DNA from: Akkermansiaceae bacterium UBA2367
Lineage (GTDB): Bacteria > Verrucomicrobiota > Verrucomicrobiia > Verrucomicrobiales > DEV007
NCBI GenBank assembly: GCA_002344525.1
Contig: DDTJ01000005.1
Coordinates: 1 to 23,289, forward strand
Direction: 5' to 3'
Length of the DNA: 23,289 nucleotides
Position 1 is the first letter of the stretch; each line of letters begins with the position of its first letter. The position numbers and the translations under genes were made by a program. Shown here one piece after another: positions 1 through 7,828 of the stretch. The notes beneath the pieces are model-generated. The model ran no database searches. It saw nothing but the letters and a program-made list of their open reading frames with translations, and was not told the DNA's origin.

Positions 1-2523
1 TATTCGATGTCCGTCATCATCTCCCGCGCCTTGCCCGACGCCCGCGACGGATTGAAGCCCTCGCAGCGGCGCTTGCTCTACGCGATGCACCACGACCTCT
101 CGCTCGCGCCGAACAAGAAGCACCTCAAGTGCGCGCGCATCGTCGGGGAGACGATGGGTAAGTACCACCCCCACGGCGACGGCGCGATCTACCCGACCCT
201 CGTCAACATGGCCCAGCATTGGTCCATGCGCGACATCCTCGTGGACGGCCAAGGCAACTTCGGCTCCGTCGAAGGCGACCCGCCCGCCGCGATGCGCTAC
301 ACCGAGGCCCGCCTCACCCATTGCGGATCGGCCCTGATGACCGACTTGGAGAAGGACACCGTCGATTTCGTCGCCAACTACGACGAGACCAACGAGGAGC
401 CCTCCGTCCTGCCGGCCGCGATCCCGAACCTGCTCGTCAACGGCGGCACCGGCATCGCCGTCGGCATGGCGACGAACATCCCTCCGCACAATCTCGGCGA
501 GGTCGTGGACGGCATCTGCGCCACCATCGACAATCCCGCCATCAGCATCGCGGAGCTGCTCACCCACATCAAGGGGCCCGACTTCCCCACCGGCTGCACC
601 ATCCTCGGGATGCAGGGCATCCGGGACTACGCCGCGACCGGACGCGGCAGCGTGAAGGTGCGCGGCAAGGCCGAGATCGCCGAGGACGCGAAAGGCCGCG
701 AGCAGATCATCATCACCGAGATCCCCTACGCGGTGAACCGCGCCAAGCTCGTCGAGCGCATCGCCGAACTCGCCAACGAGAAGATTTTGCCCGAGATCAG
801 CGCCGTCCGCGACGAGTCCGACGAGAACACCCGCGTCGTCGTCGATCTGAAGCGCGACGCCCGCGCCCAAGTCGTGCTGAACAACCTCTACCGGCACACC
901 GCCCTGTCCTCCAGCTTCGCGGTGAACATGCTGGCCATCGACCAGCGCCGGCCCAAGCTGCTGAACATCAAGGACGCCATCCTCTGCTACATCGAGCACC
1001 GCCGCGAGGTCATCCTGCGCCGCACCCGCTACCTCCTCGGCAAGGCCGAGGAGAACGCCGAGAAGCTCGAAGCCTACCTGCTCGCCCTCGGCAGCCTCGA
1101 CGACTTCATCAAGATGATCCGCGACTCGAAGACGCGGGACGAGGCGCGGGCCAAGATCAAGGGCTATACTTTCGCCGCCGAGGCCGCCGCCGCCCTCGGC
1201 ATCCTCCTGCGCGGTCAGGAGAGCCTCAGGATCGAGCCTGGCCGCTACGTCCTCACCGATCGGCAGGTGGACCACATCCTCGAGCTGCGCCTCTACCAGC
1301 TCGTCGGGCTCGAGCGCGACAAGATCAAGGCCGACTACGAGGCCCTGCTCGAAACCATCAAAGACCTCCTCGACATCCTCGCCCGCGAGGAGCGCGTCCT
1401 CCAGATCATCAAGGACGAGCTGCAGGAGGTGAAGGCCAAGCACGGCACCCCGCGCCGCACCGGCTTCGCCGCCGCCGAGGAGGGCGAGATCGCCAACGTC
1501 GATCTCATCGCCAACGACGCCAACATCATCACCATCACCCACCGCGGCTACATCAAGCGCACCCCCGCCACCGAATACCGCACCCAAGCGCGCGGCGGCA
1601 AGGGCTTGAAAGGCATGGAGACCCGCGAGGCCGCCGACGAGGACGAGGCCGCCGACTTCGTCGAGCACCTCTTCACCGCCACCGCCCACGACTACCTGAT
1701 GTTCTTCACCGACACCGGGCGGGTCTATGTCGAGCGCGTCTTCAACATCCCCGAAGGCAGCCGCACCTCGAAAGGGCGCTCCATCAAGAACTTCCTCAAC
1801 CTCCAGCCCGCCGAGAAGATCGCCGCGACCCTGCGCATCGAGGCCCACGGGCAGGAGGACAAGGACGCCACCTTCGTCGAGACCCTCTTCGTCCTCTTCG
1901 CCACCCGCAGCGGAAAGGTGAAGAAGACCTGCCTCTCCGACTTCCGCAACTACCGCAAGGACGGCATCATCGCCATCAACATCGAGGAGGGCAACTCGCT
2001 CATCGGCGTGGTCCTCACCGGCGGCAGCGACGAGCTTTGCATGGTCACGAACCAAGGCTACTGCGTCCGCTGCAAGGAGACCGACATCCGCCCGATGGGC
2101 CGCAACTCCGCCGGCGTCATGGGCATCCGTCCGCGCGGCGACGACTACCTCGTCTCCCTCACCGTGGCCCGCGAGAACGCCCAGCTTCTCGTCGCCAGCG
2201 AGCGGGGCCTCGGCAAGCGCACGCCCTTCGAGGACTACCCGACCAAGGGCCGCGGCGGCAAGGGCGTCATCACCATGAACGTCACCGACAAGACCGGCCT
2301 CGTCGTCGGCGCGCTCCCCGTCACCGACGAGGACGACGTGATGCTCATGACCACCGGCGGCCAGAGCGTGCGCATCCGGGCGAAGGACATCCGCGTCACC
2401 GGACGAAACGCCCAAGGCGTGAAACTGATGAACCTCAAGGACGGCGAGACGATCCAGGATATTGCCCGGGTGGTTTCGGATGAGGTGGATGAGGAAAGTC
2501 CGGCGGCGGAGGGGGAGGAGTGA
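1..2523 (+). CDS. gyrA: DNA gyrase subunit A, 5' end cut off by window edge
   Basis: This is the DNA-cleaving and rejoining subunit of gyrase, which with GyrB introduces negative supercoils using ATP. The frame is open from base 1: the first two codons (Tyr-Ser) before the ATG at 7 match the family's YxxYAMSVI region, so about 25 N-terminal codons lie outside the window and the ATG at 7 is internal. Counting from that ATG, the catalytic tyrosine is Tyr98 in AAMRYTE. The C-terminal DNA-wrapping domain carries a GyrA box at residues 527-533 (QARGGKG, one change from QRRGGKG), which favours GyrA over ParC. The tail is acidic, as in other GyrA proteins. At the positions equivalent to E. coli Ser83 and Asp87 it has Gly59 and Pro63. 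The gene is GC-rich and convergent with the NACHT gene, with an 81-bp gap and no clear terminator. Confidence 0.96.
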   Translation, partial: YSMSVIISRALPDARDGLKPSQRRLLYAMHHDLSLAPNKKHLKCARIVGETMGKYHPHGDGAIYPTLVNMAQHWSMRDILVDGQGNFGSVEGDPPAAMRYTEARLTHCGSALMTDLEKDTVDFVANYDETNEEPSVLPAAIPNLLVNGGTGIAVGMATNIPPHNLGEVVDGICATIDNPAISIAELLTHIKGPDFPTGCTILGMQGIRDYAATGRGSVKVRGKAEIAEDAKGREQIIITEIPYAVNRAKLVERIAELANEKILPEISAVRDESDENTRVVVDLKRDARAQVVLNNLYRHTALSSSFAVNMLAIDQRRPKLLNIKDAILCYIEHRREVILRRTRYLLGKAEENAEKLEAYLLALGSLDDFIKMIRDSKTRDEARAKIKGYTFAAEAAAALGILLRGQESLRIEPGRYVLTDRQVDHILELRLYQLVGLERDKIKADYEALLETIKDLLDILAREERVLQIIKDELQEVKAKHGTPRRTGFAAAEEGEIANVDLIANDANIITITHRGYIKRTPATEYRTQARGGKGLKGMETREAADEDEAADFVEHLFTATAHDYLMFFTDTGRVYVERVFNIPEGSRTSKGRSIKNFLNLQPAEKIAATLRIEAHGQEDKDATFVETLFVLFATRSGKVKKTCLSDFRNYRKDGIIAINIEEGNSLIGVVLTGGSDELCMVTNQGYCVRCKETDIRPMGRNSAGVMGIRPRGDDYLVSLTVARENAQLLVASERGLGKRTPFEDYPTKGRGGKGVITMNVTDKTGLVVGALPVTDEDDVMLMTTGGQSVRIRAKDIRVTGRNAQGVKLMNLKDGETIQDIARVVSDEVDEESPAAEGEE

Positions 2524-2570
2524 TGCGGTAGCACTTTGAACGAATCGCTGTTGAATCAGCCATACCAGCT

Positions 2571-2580
2571 TCTCGAATCC
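2571..2580. repeat. Left copy of 10-bp direct repeat flanking the islet
   Basis: TCTCGAATCC occurs here, between the gyrA stop and the NACHT stop, and again at 7007-7016 beyond the other side of the islet. A related TCGAATCCG lies at 2573-2581 and again at 2592-2600. It may be a target-site duplication or attachment remnant, but it is short enough to be chance. Confidence 0.3.
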
Positions 2581-2604
2581 GATGGAGGAGGTCGAATCCG
2601 GCAG

Positions 2605-5600
2605 TTATTTTCGATATGGAAGACGTTTTCGGCCCCTTTTCTTCTCGGTTCTTGGACTGCAGGAGCAGTCGAGCAGGAATGACGCGATCCGATAGCCAGA
2701 GATTTTACTGACTTCGGAACAGTGCCCCGCGAGTTCCTTGGCAGCCGATTTGGGAGTCTTGCTTTTGGTATATTGCCTCTCTTCCCATATCCCTTGGGTG
2801 TAAAACCACGCGACGAGATAGATGCCGTGGTTCCATCCGAGATTTGGTGCGAGGTATTTTTCGACCAATTGGTCCTTGATCGAGCCGGGGATCTCGGGGT
2901 TTTGAGCCCGCTTAACTTCGATGATCAGAGTGATCGGAGATCTGTCGGAATTCCCGAATGAAACGGCTTCTATCTTAAGATCGACACGCTCGTCGAAGCG
3001 GTTCACCTCGACTTCACGGTTTACCACAACCCGTTTCAGGTCACGCTTCAGCCAGTCTTCGACCTCCTTCGAGACGAATTCTTCGTGTTTAGGCGAGTGA
3101 CCGTCCCAGACGCGATGGACGTGTTGGGATTGGAGATCGTGCTGAAACCGGGCCAGAGATGCGAGAACGATTTCGAGTAGATCGTCTTCGTTTCGGATCA
3201 AGGAGCCTTCGGCGATCCGGACGAGCCGGAGTATCTCGGCTGGCTGATTGGGTTCCCAATCGAGGAGAGCACGGTTTTGCTTCGCCTCGTCAAGATTCCA
3301 GCGGTAGAGATCGGCCTCAAGTGCGGGAAGCGAATCGAGAAAACGCTGAATCTCAGCCATTTCACCTCGCCGGGTCAGCAGTTGAAGCAAGGCTCGCCGC
3401 AGACGAATGCATTGGTCAGTGGGAGTCACCCTCGTGGATTCATTGAGCGGAGGGTCTTGCTCCGAAGGAAATAACTGGAAGACCAGAATCAGCAAGTCGG
3501 CAACCTGACGGGAGTCGATCAAATCAATGGTCTCCCGCTCGTGCCGTTCCATTTCGGGGACGTTTTCCAGAAAAAGCAACTTTGCCGTCGCTCGATTGTC
3601 CGCAATGAGTGGCCACACAGATTCCCTCGACCCGGAATCACCAAAGAACATGGCGACAGCTGCGACGACCCGGTTGATCGGTTTGGCGAGACCTGGATCG
3701 GACGACTTGATGGATTCGAGACGCTTCGAAATCAATTCCCGGCCAAATTCGGAATCATGCTCAAGCAAATGGAGGAGTCCATCACGGACGGATTCAGGCT
3801 TGATCTTCGAAATAGACAAGAAATCTTTCAGGTCTTCACTTAACTGTCTATTCCAGACAGTCTTGAATGCCCTGAGCGGCAGCAACCAACCAGCGTCGCA
3901 CTCGACCAAATAACGATCTAACGTTATTCGAAGCCATTGCCGCGTTGCGTCGGGGTTCCACCGGTAGGCCCGAGCGACAAGTTCTTGGTGTTCGTCCTCT
4001 CCGTTGTTGAAGGCGTCGATGATCGCTCCGATCCACTTTTGGCTCACCTCCCTTCTCAAGTCCGGGTCGGCATCGACTTCATTGCGCAGCCAACTGATGG
4101 CCCAATAGGCGGATTCAGACCAATTACTTCGATGGTTCTTGTCGCTTCGTATATCGGTGAACTCGAACAGAAAATTCCGTGCACAATCCCGGATCAGTTG
4201 TTGGTCTCCTTCCGATTGGTCGAGAAAAAGTTTCGTGTTTCCAATTCTAGTCACCACGAAATCCATGGGCTCGGATGACCAGATGATTCCGCGGGAAATG
4301 TCGATCCACCCTCCTGTATCGCCATTCCGGCAATCCTCCAATCCCATCAGAAAGATATCGTGGGCGGTGGGATGTCTTTTGCGAATCCTTTGTCGCTTCT
4401 TTTGATTTCGTATTTGTCTTCGCTTAAGAATTAAATCGCCCGCCTTTTCAAATCGGATCAACGTCTCATGGATATCCAAGCCCTTCTTCTGAATCGGTGG
4501 AAACACCTTGCGAACCTCTTCGAACTCGTTGAACCGTTGTTGTAGCAGTTTGCGATGCCCTTCGCGCTCCTCGGGACTTGCGGAATATCGGATCGCGAGC
4601 GCCCAATTGCTTCTCTTACTCTCCGGAGCCTTGGCGATCTGATCAAGCAAGAAACCTAAACCAAGCGTCGATACGGGGGAGAAGAAATGTCGCACGTCGT
4701 CGTTGGATACTTCCGTATGGTTCAAAAAAGTTTGAACAAAAACCTCGCAGGTGTCCGTATCGGAAAAGATTGCGAGTGACTCCGTCGGATCAGATTGGCG
4801 AGGGAGGGGAAGGTGCCTTCGCACTTTCCCGAGCCAAAGCCTCAGCAACGAATCGGCGATTTTCTGGCAGTGGAGGTTCTCACATGCCAAGTCAAAAACT
4901 TTGATCGAGAATCCGTTGTAAAGAGACAGGGAATCGAAACAGCCGGGCTTCGATTGAAGGAACTCAAGGCAGGCGGGCACGTCGTCGGCTGTAACGGCTT
5001 TCGGAAGGTAGAGTCGGAGGAATAGTTGATAGGCACCGCCGTAGAACTTTTGTTTCGGAGGCCCAAGCCATTCTAGTGCTTCTCGGACGGGAACGCATCT
5101 GGGAACCAAAAGGCGCAAGGCCGCTCCTTTCAGCATATCGACAGAATCACTTTCCCTTTCACCCGAGGCAAGCCTTACAAGTTGGTCCTTCCACGGATCG
5201 GGATTCTCCTCGATCACCTGCAAGGCATGGCCAGCCTCATATTCCATCGGATCGCCGGGCCGATCGAGAACCTGCCAGATTGCATCGGCCAATTCGGCAG
5301 CATGGCAGATTCGAGCAAGGCTGAATGCGAAGCGTCGCGCGTGGAGATGACGGCTCTCGTCGAGGATTACGGGGCGCAACAGATCTTCGATTCCAGGATA
5401 GCCAAGAGAATGGCTTGCTCTGGAAATGGCGCGGTCAGGGCCGGGATCGCCAGCGTCTGCCTTAGCGATCAGACTTACGACGACAGCAGCCTTTTGTTCG
5501 CTGCTGAGCGGACTCAGATCGGCGTGGAGCAAAGCTTCGGGGTGGAGGGAAAGGAGCAGATTGGAAAAGGCTTCCTCCTCTTGGTGTCCCGTCAGCCATG

Positions 5601-6834
5601 CCGCTGTCTGGAGAAGCTGGGGTGCGACGCACTCCTCTCCGTTTGGTTGGGTTACAAAAAAGAGCCGCCGCAATTCCTCGGCGGGCAGCCCCACCACGAA
5701 CTCTCCCGCAAGCAGTTCCGCGAGCGTTCGATGGGAGAATCTCATCGCTTGCCCGGCATCCATATTTCCCGAGGCGGTGCACTCAAAAAGGCGTGTTTCG
5801 GTGATTCGATCAATTTTGTTGAGATCAAGGGCGACAGAGCCTCCTGAAGGAATTTCGAGGATGCCGTCGTTTCCGAGGACATCGGCGTAAGTCAGGAGAT
5901 CGGGATCGGAACTGTGCCTGCTGCGGACGAGGGCCTTTTTTCCTCCGAAAATTGCCATCGCAGCGATGCGTCGGGCAAGTTGGAGTTTCTCGCCGGGAAT
6001 CCAGTTGGGATCCGTCGATCGCAGGTTTCGCTCGCGCACAGGGCTCCATTCCTCGATCAGACGCTCGATGGCACTATGGTAGAGCACACGTCGGCTGGAG
6101 GGAAGGCTTCCAGTGTCCCGGAATTGGGCGATCAACATGTTCAGCGTAATTGGCCAGCGTGCCAGAGGGACCGCCTCGCAACGGGCGAGTTCCTCGAAAA
6201 ACGAATCGAGTCGGTCAGGGATTTCTTCTCTTAGCGCCAAGGCGGCGTCGGCTCGACGAAGCGGGCAAAGTTCATAGACGAATTCGCTCCTTTCCCGGTC
6301 CCAAAGACGAGCAAGCGCCTGTCCGGTTTCGGATAGCCATTGGGCGGAACGGCAGGCGAGAACGAGTCGGATCCTTTCGAGCGACGATTCGGTTTTGAGC
6401 AGCTCGATCAGCGAAGACAGCAGGGTTTGCTCGCGCTGCAAGGCCTCGTCGAGACCATCGATCAGAAATAGGATTCCCTTTCCATTCTGCTGTGCGTTTT
6501 CCCATTGAGGGGAACGGACCGAAAGGTCCGGCAGCGGGCTTGAGGCACCAAATGCGGCGGCATTTCTGGAAATCACTTCGAATTCTTCAATCGCATTCAG
6601 ACCGACTTCTTCGACCAGTTCCAGTTCCGTGGATTTCCCGCTTCCGGGAGGACCGCACAAGACCAGAATGGGATTTCCCGCAAGCAGATCGGGAAGAGTC
6701 CTACATTTGGGATTGTAAGACCAGACTCCCTCCCGCTCTGGATCATCCAGAAACCCGTCGCCTGCACCGCAGGACACATCGAGACCTTGCGGCCTCCAGA
6801 ATCGTCTCCATCCGTAGCGGGGCGTATCACTCAT
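2605..6834 (-). CDS. NACHT/STAND NTPase with C-terminal PD-(D/E)XK nuclease-like domain
   Basis: This is a 1409-residue protein, probably an NLR-like innate immunity ATPase. Seen directly: a short N-terminus of about 55 residues, Walker A GPPGSGKS at 61-68, a NACHT-type Walker B (FLIDGLDEA, about 123-131), a sensor-1-like Arg162 in LVLACRS, and a conserved proline region RWPITLNML near 227-233. Residues about 270-1270 form a long, mostly alpha-helical region resembling HEAT/TPR-type sensor repeats. Near the C-terminus, Asp1285 followed by Glu1306-Val-Lys1308 (IIEVKR) and Gln1322 fits a PD-(D/E)XK nuclease core, followed by GIYLVAWF and a Lys/Arg-rich tail. No membrane segment or signal peptide is seen. 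Family knowledge: bacterial NACHT and Avs STAND proteins sense phage proteins and trigger effectors, usually N-terminal ones. Here the likely effector is C-terminal. The lower GC suggests horizontal transfer. NACHT is confident, the nuclease assignment is moderate, and anti-phage activity is inference. Confidence 0.88.
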   Translation of the reverse strand: MSDTPRYGWRRFWRPQGLDVSCGAGDGFLDDPEREGVWSYNPKCRTLPDLLAGNPILVLCGPPGSGKSTELELVEEVGLNAIEEFEVISRNAAAFGASSPLPDLSVRSPQWENAQQNGKGILFLIDGLDEALQREQTLLSSLIELLKTESSLERIRLVLACRSAQWLSETGQALARLWDRERSEFVYELCPLRRADAALALREEIPDRLDSFFEELARCEAVPLARWPITLNMLIAQFRDTGSLPSSRRVLYHSAIERLIEEWSPVRERNLRSTDPNWIPGEKLQLARRIAAMAIFGGKKALVRSRHSSDPDLLTYADVLGNDGILEIPSGGSVALDLNKIDRITETRLFECTASGNMDAGQAMRFSHRTLAELLAGEFVVGLPAEELRRLFFVTQPNGEECVAPQLLQTAAWLTGHQEEEAFSNLLLSLHPEALLHADLSPLSSEQKAAVVVSLIAKADAGDPGPDRAISRASHSLGYPGIEDLLRPVILDESRHLHARRFAFSLARICHAAELADAIWQVLDRPGDPMEYEAGHALQVIEENPDPWKDQLVRLASGERESDSVDMLKGAALRLLVPRCVPVREALEWLGPPKQKFYGGAYQLFLRLYLPKAVTADDVPACLEFLQSKPGCFDSLSLYNGFSIKVFDLACENLHCQKIADSLLRLWLGKVRRHLPLPRQSDPTESLAIFSDTDTCEVFVQTFLNHTEVSNDDVRHFFSPVSTLGLGFLLDQIAKAPESKRSNWALAIRYSASPEEREGHRKLLQQRFNEFEEVRKVFPPIQKKGLDIHETLIRFEKAGDLILKRRQIRNQKKRQRIRKRHPTAHDIFLMGLEDCRNGDTGGWIDISRGIIWSSEPMDFVVTRIGNTKLFLDQSEGDQQLIRDCARNFLFEFTDIRSDKNHRSNWSESAYWAISWLRNEVDADPDLRREVSQKWIGAIIDAFNNGEDEHQELVARAYRWNPDATRQWLRITLDRYLVECDAGWLLPLRAFKTVWNRQLSEDLKDFLSISKIKPESVRDGLLHLLEHDSEFGRELISKRLESIKSSDPGLAKPINRVVAAVAMFFGDSGSRESVWPLIADNRATAKLLFLENVPEMERHERETIDLIDSRQVADLLILVFQLFPSEQDPPLNESTRVTPTDQCIRLRRALLQLLTRRGEMAEIQRFLDSLPALEADLYRWNLDEAKQNRALLDWEPNQPAEILRLVRIAEGSLIRNEDDLLEIVLASLARFQHDLQSQHVHRVWDGHSPKHEEFVSKEVEDWLKRDLKRVVVNREVEVNRFDERVDLKIEAVSFGNSDRSPITLIIEVKRAQNPEIPGSIKDQLVEKYLAPNLGWNHGIYLVAWFYTQGIWEERQYTKSKTPKSAAKELAGHCSEVSKISGYRIASFLLDCSCSPRTEKKRGRKRLPYRK

Positions 6835-6952
6835 TTATCCGGAACAGTAGCGCAAATGAACCAGTTTTTGGAGCATTCTTACTTCGTTTTGCGTCAGGCG
6901 CTCCCCACTCGGCCAACAACAGATCCTTAATCGGTATTTTTATCATGGCCAT
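6827..6952 (-). CDS. Possible 41-codon ORF overlapping the NACHT start
   Basis: A frame starting MAMIKIPIKD (ATG at 6952, or the second Met codon at 6946) ends with TGA at 6829-6827. It overlaps the NACHT start (ATG 6834-6832) by 8 bases in another frame. The product would be 41 or 39 residues, basic, with no membrane segment, cysteine pair or recognisable domain. Its AT-rich codons (ATA, AAA) resemble the NACHT gene rather than the GC-rich neighbours. Such an overlap would permit translational coupling. No ribosome binding site is evident, and the frame is also open further upstream on the strand opposite kdsB, so it may be a chance ORF. Confidence 0.28.
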   Translation of the reverse strand: MAMIKIPIKDLLLAEWGAPDAKRSKNAPKTGSFALLFRINE

Positions 6953-7006
6953 CTTCGGGCTGCGCCTTGCATGGTGGACTCGTCCGGGCGTAGTTGCCCC
7001 CTTCAA

Positions 7007-7016
7007 TCTCGAATCC
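7007..7016. repeat. Right copy of 10-bp direct repeat flanking the islet
   Basis: TCTCGAATCC is identical to 2571-2580. It sits in the C-rich leader upstream of kdsB, about 55 bases beyond the end of the AT-richer islet. Confidence 0.3.
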
Positions 7017-7064
7017 TTCCCCCCATGGCCCCTGCCCCATCTACCCTCCCCACCCCCGTCGCTT

Positions 7065-7102
7065 GACCGAACCCTCTTCCCATGCCGACCGAACCCTCTT
7101 CC
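7065..7102. repeat. Two 16-bp direct repeats straddling the kdsB start codon
   Basis: GACCGAACCCTCTTCC occurs at 7065-7080 and 7087-7102, a 22-bp period, with the kdsB ATG (7082) in the 6-base spacer. The second copy encodes residues 3-7 of KdsB and the first is leader. It may be a recent tandem duplication of the start region. No Shine-Dalgarno sequence precedes the ATG. Confidence 0.7.
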
Positions 7103-7828
7103 GTCCTCGGTGTCATCCCCGCCCGCTGGGGATCGACGCGTTTTCCGGGCAAGCCGTTGCACCTCATCGCGGGCAGGCCGCTCGTCCAGCATGTCTGGGA
7201 CCGCTGCCGGGAATGCCGGAACCTCTCCCGTCTCACCGTGGCGACGGACGATGAACGCATCGCGGCGGCGGTGGAGGGTTTCGGCGGCCACGTCACGATG
7301 ACGAGGCCCGACCATCCCAGCGGCACGGACCGCGCCGCCGAGGTCGCGGCGGCCTTTCCCGAGGCCTCGCACATCCTCAACATCCAAGGCGACGAACCCC
7401 TCATCGATCCGGCCCTGATCGACGCCCTCGCCTCCGCCCTCCTCGCCGATCCGGGCCTGCCGATGATCACGGCGGCGAACCCGGTGGCGGCGGGCGACCC
7501 CGTCCTCGACGACTCGAACGTGGTCAAGGTCGTACTCGATGGCCACGGCCACGCCCTCTATTTCTCCCGCAGTCGCATTCCGCATCCGCGCAACGCCCCG
7601 GCGGACCTCGTCTGCTACCGCCACAAAGGCATCTACGGCTTCCGGCGGGATTTCCTCTTCGACTTCGTGGCTTGGCCGCCGTCGCTGCTGGAACGGACGG
7701 AGGGGCTGGAGCAGCTCCGCGCCTTGGAGAACGGGGCGAGAATCCGGGTCGTTCTCACGGACGACGCCTCGCCCGGCGTTGACACTCCCGACCAGGCGGC
7801 GATACTCCACGATTTGCTGTCTCGATGA
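7082..7828 (+). CDS. kdsB: 3-deoxy-manno-octulosonate cytidylyltransferase (CMP-Kdo synthetase)
   Basis: This cytosolic enzyme activates Kdo with CTP to form CMP-Kdo, the sugar donor for the inner core of LPS. The 248-residue length equals that of E. coli KdsB. Signature segments are the N-terminal nucleotide-binding IPARWGSTRFPGKPL at about 12-26, ATDDERI, NIQGDEPLI (metal and CTP binding), the YFSRSRIP segment and RHKGIYGF. The ATG at 7082 is chosen because the conserved core begins eight residues later and no upstream in-frame start fits. The leader is C-rich without a Shine-Dalgarno sequence. Its stop overlaps the pyrG start (ATGA), so the two are probably translated from one mRNA, linking CTP synthesis to CTP use. 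Presence of the gene implies a Gram-negative envelope with Kdo. Confidence 0.96.
   Translation: MPTEPSSVLGVIPARWGSTRFPGKPLHLIAGRPLVQHVWDRCRECRNLSRLTVATDDERIAAAVEGFGGHVTMTRPDHPSGTDRAAEVAAAFPEASHILNIQGDEPLIDPALIDALASALLADPGLPMITAANPVAAGDPVLDDSNVVKVVLDGHGHALYFSRSRIPHPRNAPADLVCYRHKGIYGFRRDFLFDFVAWPPSLLERTEGLEQLRALENGARIRVVLTDDASPGVDTPDQAAILHDLLSR

Larger units (their letters stand above)
2530..6955. other. AT-richer islet carrying the NACHT gene
   Basis: From just after the gyrA stop to about 120 bases upstream of the NACHT start, base composition falls visibly. Two 60-base lines counted by hand inside (from 3601 and 4381) were 57% and 38% GC, against 72% for a gyrA line (from 241). GC-rich sequence resumes at about 6955 towards kdsB. 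The abrupt edges and the single large gene suggest acquisition by transfer. No integrase, transposase or tRNA is present, so the mechanism is unknown. The limits are approximate. Confidence 0.55.

Noticed and set aside
219..2483. Long open frame within gyrA in another reading frame (754 codons)
   Set aside because: It is an Arg/His/Pro-rich translation typical of a shifted frame in GC-rich DNA, and gyrA in the other frame is unambiguous.
2571..2604. tRNA T-arm remnant as an integration site (CGAATCC motifs)
   Set aside because: The flanks do not pair as a T-stem and the TTCGA core is incomplete in both copies.
7025..7066. 13-codon upstream ORF (MAPAPSTLPTPVA) before kdsB
   Set aside because: It is short, Pro/Ala-rich and explained by the C-rich leader, with no ribosome binding site or codon signature suggesting attenuation.
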